Shown in pieces: positions 36,001 to 43,179 of a stretch of 64,000 nucleotides of DNA. The position numbers were made by a program, and so were the translations under genes. Origin of the DNA: Acinetobacter populi (lineage in GTDB: Bacteria; Pseudomonadota; Gammaproteobacteria; Pseudomonadales; Moraxellaceae); NCBI RefSeq assembly GCF_002174125.1, contig NZ_NEXX01000003.1, forward strand, positions 137,749-201,748. Direction: 5' to 3'. Under the pieces are notes generated by a model. That model saw only the letters and a program-made list of their open reading frames with translations. It was not told where the DNA came from and did not search any database. Position 1 is the first letter of the stretch, and every line of letters starts with the position of its first letter.

Positions 36001-36284
36001 AGTTTGTCTACCTTTCGCTTAATAAAATCACTGACGACATGGGTACCAAAATAACCAATGGCACTGGCCAGTCCGACCGCAACCATCTGGGGTATTGATA
36101 ACCAGTCTAAAAATGTCCAAATTCCAACCGCAAATAAACCGCACATAATTGATTCAAGCATGTCCGCTCTCCCCGTTGTTTGGTAAGTCCTGAGAATTGC
36201 CATTAAAAAAGCCATCACAAATGCTGCAATGGCTGTTTGAAATGAGATCCAGAACTTGGTTAGGAATGTTATAAAGTCATCCAC
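35997..36284 (-). CDS. Holin, 95 aa
   Basis: Three hydrophobic segments (about 12-30, 46-60 and 65-83) and a basic C-terminus (KRKVDKL), the plan of a class I holin (PF05106-type, like LydA or lambda S). It opens the inner membrane to let the endolysin act. It lies directly upstream of the endolysin gene with a four-base overlap. Confidence 0.8.
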   Translation of the reverse strand: MDDFITFLTKFWISFQTAIAAFVMAFLMAILRTYQTTGRADMLESIMCGLFAVGIWTFLDWLSIPQMVAVGLASAIGYFGTHVVSDFIKRKVDKL

Positions 36285-36304
36285 AGTTTCCCCTTATATT
36301 TAAG

Positions 36305-36330
36305 TAAAAAATCGCCCAAAAGAGCGATTA
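36305..36330 (-). terminator. Hairpin between tail-tip gene and holin
   Basis: AATCGC (36310-36315) pairs with GCGATT (36324-36329) and on the minus strand is followed by a T run. Confidence 0.65.
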
Positions 36331-36363
36331 TGATATGTTGTCCAATCCATCATCGGTATCCCA

Positions 36364-38853
36364 CTATTCACTGGTGGTCACACTGATCTGGTTTGAGTAA
36401 TTCCAGGATGTTTCTCGCCATTTATCACGAGCACAGACACGCAAGTAATAATTGGTAGTCGATTGCAAGCCAGTGAATGTGTGTGAAGTGGTCGTTCCTG
36501 TCCAACTGGCCAATATAGTTTCCGGATTAAATCCAGACGTTGTACTTAGCCATACCTGATAATCTTTCAAGTCTGGTGCTGTACTGGCACCCCAATTGAT
36601 CGAGATGCTGTCACCGGTTGCAGCCACATAGATGTTATCCAGCATTGTAGGAATTGGGTTACTGATGTTCAGTTCAGCAAATGTGCTGGTTTGTGCATTG
36701 GCAACACTGGCGACCCGAATCGTATAAGCGCGCCAGATACCGTCAGTTTCGGCTTCTTCCAGAGAATAGCTATAATCGGTATTGGTGGTTTCAACTTCAC
36801 GCAATTTCTGTCCGTTGGCCCATATCTGGACAATGTACTTGGCTGCACCAGATACTTGCTGCCACTGCACTTTAAAGGAAGTACCTACAAATGCGGACTG
36901 CAAAGATAAACCGGCAACACCAGAAGGCTGTCCACCGTTTAGTGTGTAGCTGTATGCGGCAACTTCATCGAGCGTTTGTTCCTTAGCCTGCAAGCCGTTA
37001 AAACTGGTGAATTTAAGATAGATGGTTTTACCGATTAAGCTTCTATTCATTTGGTAAGTGAATATGGCCCGATCCAATCGCACAAAATGTTCACCCGCAG
37101 CATGTGCAAGCGGATCGGCATATCGTCCACGGATCACACCGGATAATTGATACAAGCCGCTACCCAATAAAGTGGCGTCAACATAATTGGCATATTCATT
37201 ACCAATCTTGAATAAGGTTGCATCTGCGGCCGCATCAACTTGTGTTCCACTGTACATCTGGTTGTTGGTGGTATTGAGTTGTACCTGTAAAGCAGTATCT
37301 GTGGCTGTTATGGCTTGTACCAAGTTGCCATAGCGCGCAGATCCATAAATGGTACCAATTGCCTCATACGTCTGGTTATCATAACTTGCCCAAACATTAC
37401 AGCCGCCCCAGTTCAAGCCACCTGCCACAGCGACATAGACCTGATTTTCACCATTGGTTAAATCCAGTGGCGGTTCAAAGATGACTGGTGCATAGACATC
37501 ACCGGGTTCTTCACTACCCCCCTGATAGCCATTAGCAGATTGCAGGTCATATTCAATTGCCGATCGTGTACCAATCGCCAATTCTTCAGCCGTGATATTC
37601 AGATAACCATCTTCATCTTCTTCAATTTCCAGAATTCGGACAGGAAACTGATTCAAGCCCAGTGATGGATCGGTTAAGGTGACAATATCCATCGGTTCGA
37701 GTAAACAATGGTTCCAGCCCAGCCGAAATTCGTATTGATTACGCACATAAAGCTGACGCTGTAAACGCAGTTGTGCGGCATGCCGGGCAATTTTAGGTTC
37801 GCAGAAAAAATCGTATTTCACGCTGTCTTCTGTGCGTAAGCCGTACATTTCGATATTGGCCTGATCTTTGGCTTCGACTGTTTCGGTGTTGTACTGATTG
37901 TTACGGTTTATATATTCAATCTGCACATGGTTATAGGCATCGGTATCCCGACTGCGCTTGACCCGCACCGGTTCGTCTTCATCCATAAAATCATCATCGG
38001 TCAGATGGGCTACTGCGGTTAGATCCGGGGTGTAAGTCACACCATGATTGCTTAATACCGCATCGCCATAACTTTTGATTTTTAGCCCATCTACACTTGG
38101 TACCACCGCACAATTGACCGCCTCCACAATCTCGTTAATGATTTCATAAGCAGGTCGCTGTTCGGTAATTGCCGGACTAATCAGTAAATTTGCTGCCGTG
38201 CAATAGCTGCGAAATTCGGTTAGATCATCAATATTGATATTCGGTGCTGCACCATACCGTGGGTTTTGCATAAAATCTTCAATTACATCGGCTGGGTTTG
38301 CATCATGAATGCTATCTGAAAATGTAATCTCAGAAACGACTTCAAAGTTATGATTAGACAGGCTGGCACTATCCCCCATATCATAATTTGAAGCTGCTAC
38401 ATAGGCGGTAAATGGATAGTTCAAGGCTTGATCAGGATGATAAGTCTGTAAATATCCCCATGCGGCATTATGATCGCCGTTGAAAAACTCAAAATTGAGC
38501 TGATCGATCGGTTCTTGCGTAATGCCACTTTCTGTTTTAGCAATAATCTGTTCTTTGTCTTTCCAGACCAGCCCAATTTTACGCACTTTGTTGGCACATA
38601 AACCCAGCATGATTGAGGCAGAATAGGTATAAGTGGTATTTTTGGTTTTTACCCCGCCACCTTTACCACCGGCTTTTTGTGTGGTGGTGTGTGCAATTGC
38701 CTTGAAATCACCGTACCAGAACATATTTGCGGCAATACGGTTTTTACCATACACCAGATACTGTGGCAAACCATAGGCTGAGGTCTGTACCCGCATCGAA
38801 TTGATCCGTGTATCAGACGTGCTGATGGTACCGCCACCGAATACGCCACCCAT
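36364..38853 (-). CDS. Tail tip/host-specificity protein (J-like)
   Basis: About 829 residues. The front (MGGVFGGGTISTSDTRI) and the tail-hub part (about 110-450, with NPRYGAAPNINIDDLTEF and VDGLKIKSYGDAVL) match the phage tail hub family of lambda J and GTA proteins; the back holds two FN3-like repeats (about 670-740 and 745-825), ending in TNYYLRVCARDKWRETSWNYSNQISVTTSE. I start at 38853 because AAGGGG lies upstream; the longer frame starts 33 bases earlier. It should bind the receptor and organise the central fibre. Confidence 0.85.
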   Translation of the reverse strand: MGGVFGGGTISTSDTRINSMRVQTSAYGLPQYLVYGKNRIAANMFWYGDFKAIAHTTTQKAGGKGGGVKTKNTTYTYSASIMLGLCANKVRKIGLVWKDKEQIIAKTESGITQEPIDQLNFEFFNGDHNAAWGYLQTYHPDQALNYPFTAYVAASNYDMGDSASLSNHNFEVVSEITFSDSIHDANPADVIEDFMQNPRYGAAPNINIDDLTEFRSYCTAANLLISPAITEQRPAYEIINEIVEAVNCAVVPSVDGLKIKSYGDAVLSNHGVTYTPDLTAVAHLTDDDFMDEDEPVRVKRSRDTDAYNHVQIEYINRNNQYNTETVEAKDQANIEMYGLRTEDSVKYDFFCEPKIARHAAQLRLQRQLYVRNQYEFRLGWNHCLLEPMDIVTLTDPSLGLNQFPVRILEIEEDEDGYLNITAEELAIGTRSAIEYDLQSANGYQGGSEEPGDVYAPVIFEPPLDLTNGENQVYVAVAGGLNWGGCNVWASYDNQTYEAIGTIYGSARYGNLVQAITATDTALQVQLNTTNNQMYSGTQVDAAADATLFKIGNEYANYVDATLLGSGLYQLSGVIRGRYADPLAHAAGEHFVRLDRAIFTYQMNRSLIGKTIYLKFTSFNGLQAKEQTLDEVAAYSYTLNGGQPSGVAGLSLQSAFVGTSFKVQWQQVSGAAKYIVQIWANGQKLREVETTNTDYSYSLEEAETDGIWRAYTIRVASVANAQTSTFAELNISNPIPTMLDNIYVAATGDSISINWGASTAPDLKDYQVWLSTTSGFNPETILASWTGTTTSHTFTGLQSTTNYYLRVCARDKWRETSWNYSNQISVTTSE

Positions 38854-38854
38854 T

Positions 38855-39265
38855 TTACTGCCCCTTAATACGATAAAAGCCCGCAATTCTGCGGGCTAGA
38901 CTTCCTTTAGTGCCATCACTGAGTATGACACCCTGTTTGATATAGGCATGAATGATCATTGGCCATTCCACCACAATCCCGGCATGACTAATACATTTAC
39001 CAAAGTGATAAAGCACGATATCACCGGGCTGTGGATCATGTACTTCGTCACAATATTGTTTGACCCAGCCCAGATACTTTTGTTCCATCTGGTGTAAATG
39101 CCAGTCGGCAGGATATGGACGTGGATCGATATAAGGCACAAGACCACAGGCATGATAGACTTCACAAAGCAGCATGCCACAGTCTGTACCAACGCCTTTG
39201 ACACGGCCTTGATGATGGTAGGGTGTGCCAAGCCAAGCGCGGGCTTCGTTGATGATGTTTTGCAT
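38855..39265 (-). CDS. Tail-tip NlpC/P60 peptidoglycan hydrolase (K-like)
   Basis: A 136-residue NlpC/P60 enzyme with GTDCGML (catalytic Cys), ISHAGIVVEW (catalytic His) and a second His in MIIHAYIKQ. It matches the tail-associated lambda K protein, which thins the cell wall during DNA entry. The 3' end contains a strong hairpin. Confidence 0.85.
   Translation of the reverse strand: MQNIINEARAWLGTPYHHQGRVKGVGTDCGMLLCEVYHACGLVPYIDPRPYPADWHLHQMEQKYLGWVKQYCDEVHDPQPGDIVLYHFGKCISHAGIVVEWPMIIHAYIKQGVILSDGTKGSLARRIAGFYRIKGQ
38874..38897 (-). terminator. Intragenic terminator-like hairpin in the end of the NlpC gene
   Basis: AGCCCGCA (38878-38885) pairs perfectly with TGCGGGCT (38890-38897) around a four-base loop; on the minus strand TTTTAT follows. 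It lies within the last 14 codons of the NlpC gene, before the tail-tip gene. Confidence 0.6.
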
Positions 39266-39276
39266 AGATTTTTTGC

Positions 39277-40089
39277 TTAAATCGACTTCACATATTCAAA
39301 CATTGCTAAGATTTCAGCGTCTGAAAAATCTCCCCTATATACACCTAAATACTTCAAGAAAAATTGTGGTGTATAGCTTGAATTTCCTTGATTAACAGCT
39401 AATTCTCCAATATTTATTGCATCAATATTTCCAGAGATTGTGCTTGCAACTGCCGCTTTTGATATTTCATTCGAAATCGATGTAATGTGCTTTAATTCAA
39501 GAGAGCTAGATACATGACATAAGATTGTAATCCATCCATCTATTGCATCAATTGTTAAAAAGGGAATTGGTCCCAACCCACTTACAATTAATTTATTTTT
39601 AAACTGACAAATTCGAATGATATGATTAGCACCATTCACTCCACCTGTACTCGCAATTCGAAAACTACTTAATACATCTCCAGCATTCCAAGCTGGCAGA
39701 TAATCTGCATTCCAGTTTGTTACTTTAAATTTTATTGTAAGTAAAATTCCGTTGCTGCCATTATTACTTGAATCCGGTAGATCTGCATTAGATCTTAGAT
39801 AACAGCGAGCATCATTGTTGCTTCGTGATAAGTCTAGATAATAGCCCTCCGAATCAAATCGTAAAAAAGGTCCAATTCCGCCCGAATTCCACACACCGTT
39901 ACTTTTGATATCTGGCGCACTTGTTTTGCTGACGATATTGGGCATAAAAGAGTTAATTCTTGAACCCACAGTATTGTGCGCTAAACTTCGTACATCAAAA
40001 ACATAGACTTGTTTGTCTGTCAAAGCTGTACGTTGTATTGCACCGGGTGTCATTGCTTCATTGGCTTTGATAATTAATGCTTTGCTCAT
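39277..40089 (-). CDS. LamG/concanavalin-like tail or fibre protein, 270 aa
   Basis: Unassigned tail protein with a probable jelly-roll (LamG-like) fold: strand-rich text such as YYLDLSRSNNDARCYLRSNADLPDSSNNGSNGILLTIKFKVTNWN and the C-terminal LGVYRGDFSDAEILAMFEYVKSI, as in laminin-G-like tail proteins. It sits beside the SGNH tail protein and probably belongs to the receptor-binding apparatus. More AT-rich than the tail genes around it, which fits exchange of host-range genes. Confidence 0.6.
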   Translation of the reverse strand: MSKALIIKANEAMTPGAIQRTALTDKQVYVFDVRSLAHNTVGSRINSFMPNIVSKTSAPDIKSNGVWNSGGIGPFLRFDSEGYYLDLSRSNNDARCYLRSNADLPDSSNNGSNGILLTIKFKVTNWNADYLPAWNAGDVLSSFRIASTGGVNGANHIIRICQFKNKLIVSGLGPIPFLTIDAIDGWITILCHVSSSLELKHITSISNEISKAAVASTISGNIDAINIGELAVNQGNSSYTPQFFLKYLGVYRGDFSDAEILAMFEYVKSI

Positions 40090-40092
40090 TGG

Positions 40093-41592
40093 TTAATCCT
40101 CGCTTAAAATGTTGTACCAGCCAAATTCAACAAGTATTTGTTTAACTTGCTTAATGACTGCTGTTTCTGCTGCGTCATTCATATGAAGTGAATCTAAAGA
40201 AAGAGAATCAGGCTTACGATTATCGGATTGTTGTGCAAGATCATTTGATGTTGGTGTAATAGCAGTGTCTATCCATACTTTTTCTGACATTAAATATGCT
40301 TGCAGGTCATAATAGCTCTCCCCAAATTCTGTTTTTAAGAGTGAGTTATATGTCAAAACACGTGTTTTTTGATCTTCATCTGCGCCTGTATCTACAAAGT
40401 GCCCCATAACCAACACAAACTTATAAAACGGCTTACACCACTGGTGTGCCTTTTTTGTGCATTCAAAAACATAATCGGGCAAACCATAGGGCGATACACC
40501 ATAATTCAAATTATTTTTCCCAATATTCAGAACACAAACTGAATTTCTAAATGCGACAGAATCTGGAATAAACTCATATTCCATAGCTGAGTCAACTACG
40601 ATGTCTTCACCTACTTCATCACGCATAAACCATAGCTGTGTTGGATTTGCTGATTTATATGACAAAGTTCCATGTATGCCGAATAGCGTTCCAGCAAATG
40701 GCTTCAATGCTGATGCACCAATTCCGGCATCAATATAAAAGTTGGTTACTGTGACTGCTTGATTATCTGTTGAGCCACTTAAAATACCGCTGGGTATGAG
40801 TAACTTCGCAGGAATAGAACCTTGTCTTGCGCATATTGTTTCTGCTGTTTCCGCACCTTTCCCACCCAAAAGAACATTTATGAAACCCAAATCATTCGCA
40901 AGTTGCGCCCATTGCGTATGACTGTTTTCTATTGTAGAACTACCCCATACCGAAAATTTTGTCGTATCTGAAAATGCTCTATTTGCAACATTAATACGCT
41001 GTTGAATATCTTGAATAGCAATATTTGAAAACGTACCATTTTTTTTGACAGATAAAGATGTTGGTACATTATTAATATCAGTAATTGCAAATAATAAATC
41101 GTCGTCTGTGATGTCTTTATTTTCTAAAAATGCATTCTGCTCTTTAACAGCAGTTGCAATTTTTTCAGCAGATTGTTGTGTGACACCACCTGTTTTATCG
41201 GCTTCAATCCACGTTCTAACATTATTAATATCAGTAATTGCAAATAATAAATCCTCGTCTGTGATGTCTTCTTTCTGTGCATAAATATCGACTAATTCAA
41301 GTATAGAATCATTTGTATGTTGGTTTGCATTTAATAATGGATCATCATCAGACTTTGTTAATGCTCCACCATCCCAAATATACAATTCTCCTGCAACTAC
41401 AACAGAAGAACCAGCCGGGATCTTAGTTTTATCCGCCTCAAAATCTTCAAGAGATTGAAAACCATATTGTATGGCAACCGTTTTATTTCCAATTTCTGCA
41501 ACATAGTCAATCAGCTTGGCTTGGGCTTCTTTAAACTGTGCTTCTGTCACAGTCGGTGCATTAAACTGATCGGCACTTGGTAATTCAGCCAT
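40093..41592 (-). CDS. Tail fibre/spike with an SGNH (GDSL-like) hydrolase domain
   Basis: A 499-residue protein. The front (about 1-140) is a tail-attachment segment with a repeated DITD(E/D)DLLFAITDINNV block; the rest (about 190-499) resembles an SGNH hydrolase: FSVWGSSTIENS (Ser block), GGKGAETAE (Gly block), VLNIGKNNLNYG (Asn block) and LDSLHMNDAAETAV (Asp/His block). Such domains deacetylate or cleave capsule and cell-wall sugars. The catalytic order S-G-N-D/H is complete, so enzymatic activity is plausible; the substrate cannot be read. Confidence 0.7.
   Translation of the reverse strand: MAELPSADQFNAPTVTEAQFKEAQAKLIDYVAEIGNKTVAIQYGFQSLEDFEADKTKIPAGSSVVVAGELYIWDGGALTKSDDDPLLNANQHTNDSILELVDIYAQKEDITDEDLLFAITDINNVRTWIEADKTGGVTQQSAEKIATAVKEQNAFLENKDITDDDLLFAITDINNVPTSLSVKKNGTFSNIAIQDIQQRINVANRAFSDTTKFSVWGSSTIENSHTQWAQLANDLGFINVLLGGKGAETAETICARQGSIPAKLLIPSGILSGSTDNQAVTVTNFYIDAGIGASALKPFAGTLFGIHGTLSYKSANPTQLWFMRDEVGEDIVVDSAMEYEFIPDSVAFRNSVCVLNIGKNNLNYGVSPYGLPDYVFECTKKAHQWCKPFYKFVLVMGHFVDTGADEDQKTRVLTYNSLLKTEFGESYYDLQAYLMSEKVWIDTAITPTSNDLAQQSDNRKPDSLSLDSLHMNDAAETAVIKQVKQILVEFGWYNILSED
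41066..41270 (+). repeat. Near-identical 52-bp direct repeat inside the tail-fibre gene
   Basis: Copies at 41066-41117 and 41219-41270 differ at one base. They code for the DITD(D/E)DLLFAITDINNV block and are 153 bases (51 codons) apart. Probably a recent in-frame duplication. Confidence 0.85.
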
Positions 41593-41615
41593 ATGTTACT
41601 CCAAAATTTAGACAT

Positions 41616-41640
41616 TAAAAAACCTCGCATTTGCGAGGCT
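41616..41640 (-). terminator. Hairpin after the BR0599-like gene
   Basis: CCTCGC (41623-41628) pairs with GCGAGG (41633-41638). On the minus strand TTTTTT follows, 18 bases after the gene ending at 41659. Confidence 0.75.
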
Positions 41641-41658
41641 CTAGTTAATAGGTTAGGT

Positions 41659-42516
41659 TTAAACAGCAGTTTCCGGCACCGGAATAAAAGGTTCGCCCCG
41701 GAATCGGTTCAAATTATTAAAGCGATTATCACAAGTCTCTAGGCGTTTATCACAGCCCGGATACACACTGATTTGCTCGCCTACTGCCGGTAACTCAAGT
41801 AAAGGCAAGGTAAGCAATAAGGATCCGGACTCATGCAGGCGAATGGTACGTTTAATGCCTTGATTGATTCCTTGGCTAAACTGCACCACACCTTGGGTAA
41901 AATATCCCTGTGGTTGATTAAGGCTACACACTATCCGGTTTAAAGTGCTGCCTGCTTCTACAATGGCCGTCACAGCATGTTCTTCACGAGATAGACCACA
42001 CCCGGCATCAAATAAAGTGTTTTTACAACCCGGTTGCCATAGATCACGGGGCATTTGCACGTCCAGCACATCTAAATCTGATTTCACAGAAAATTCTAGG
42101 CTATTACGTGTAAAATCAGGCTCAACAATTAAGCCCTCAAATAACTTGATGGTTTCTGCACCGGTATCAAATGGATCAGCAATATCTATAAATACCCGTT
42201 CCAGCTTAAAGCGTGCACCGTCTAACTGTCCATTATGTACTGCCTGTAAAAACGGCAATGAGCCAAGCATGACATCATCATTTACCAATACCGTTACGCT
42301 CAAGCTATCTAACTCAATACCCACCTTATAGCTCAAACTGTCACGCTCAATAATTGGACCATCTGACCGATATAAAAAACCACCTACGGTGAGGTGGTAA
42401 TCATAATTGGTATAACGATAAATATTGCCCTGTGTGGTCTGAATCGTATAGAGTTCAGCCATGACAAATTGATTACCTGCAAGCAATGCTTTGAGTCTGT
42501 CTGAAACCTGTCTCAT
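41659..42516 (-). CDS. Phage BR0599-family tail protein (DUF2163)
   Basis: A 285-residue tail protein with the DUF2163/BR0599 blocks: YRSDGPIIERDSLSYKVGIELDSLSVTV near the start and CDKRLETCDNRFNNLNRFRGEPFIP at the end, the latter with a conserved Cys pattern. It sits between the tape-measure side genes and the tail tip and is thought to form part of the distal tail. Its start overlaps the stop of the DUF2460 gene by four bases. Confidence 0.8.
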   Translation of the reverse strand: MRQVSDRLKALLAGNQFVMAELYTIQTTQGNIYRYTNYDYHLTVGGFLYRSDGPIIERDSLSYKVGIELDSLSVTVLVNDDVMLGSLPFLQAVHNGQLDGARFKLERVFIDIADPFDTGAETIKLFEGLIVEPDFTRNSLEFSVKSDLDVLDVQMPRDLWQPGCKNTLFDAGCGLSREEHAVTAIVEAGSTLNRIVCSLNQPQGYFTQGVVQFSQGINQGIKRTIRLHESGSLLLTLPLLELPAVGEQISVYPGCDKRLETCDNRFNNLNRFRGEPFIPVPETAV

Positions 42517-43169
42517 ATTTTATTCCCTAAAGAACCGATCAAATCGACCCGCTTTGCTTTCCAGAGTTTATGCATAAAATGTGTGTACTCCTGTTCATCC
42601 TCAGCAAAACGACAGCGGTAATAATATGTACCAGCCACATGCAAAATCTGCCCTTCTGCCAAAGGCATAGACAAGGTTAATAACCCATCTTTTGTGATGT
42701 GGTAACTCATATTTACCGTCCACATCAAAGTTGTATCATCGGTTGACCACATCAATTTGTGTGGATTCTGATTCCACATCAGTGGATTTGCCTGCCCGTT
42801 AATCACTTCTTCTGTATGAGATAAAGGAATCTGCAAGCTATAGGTTGTCTTATAGAGCTGGAATTGTGTCGTGTTACCATCACCTACAAACTCACATTGG
42901 TAATCATGATCCTCTGGGAATTTATATAAAAAGGAATCAAAAGCACCACGACGTTCTATAAAAAAACTTTCTAGTTGCTGCAATTCCTGTTTATCCTGCC
43001 ATTCCCGTAGAAAATCAAATGACAGTCCAATTTCATAGGTGGGTACTGCCTGATAACTTGCACGCAGTTCACGGCCATTTACCGATTGCATAATTTTGGT
43101 ATGAAAGACAGGCTTTTTTGTGGCTTCCCATTGTAAACCAGGTAATTCAGGAAAGATTTCGTCAGACAC
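42513..43169 (-). CDS. DUF2460 tail protein
   Basis: A 218-residue tail protein of the DUF2460 (TIGR02217) type: FPELPGLQWEATKKPVFHTKIMQSVNGRELRASY at the front, FFIERRGAFDSFLYKFPEDHDYQCEFVGDG in the middle. Probably a distal-tail (Dit-like) component. A pair of repeats PLMWNQNPHKLMWSTDDTTLMW is present at 135-160. It is coupled to the BR0599 gene. Confidence 0.8.
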   Translation of the reverse strand: MSDEIFPELPGLQWEATKKPVFHTKIMQSVNGRELRASYQAVPTYEIGLSFDFLREWQDKQELQQLESFFIERRGAFDSFLYKFPEDHDYQCEFVGDGNTTQFQLYKTTYSLQIPLSHTEEVINGQANPLMWNQNPHKLMWSTDDTTLMWTVNMSYHITKDGLLTLSMPLAEGQILHVAGTYYYRCRFAEDEQEYTHFMHKLWKAKRVDLIGSLGNKI

Positions 43170-43179
43170 GTATTACTCC

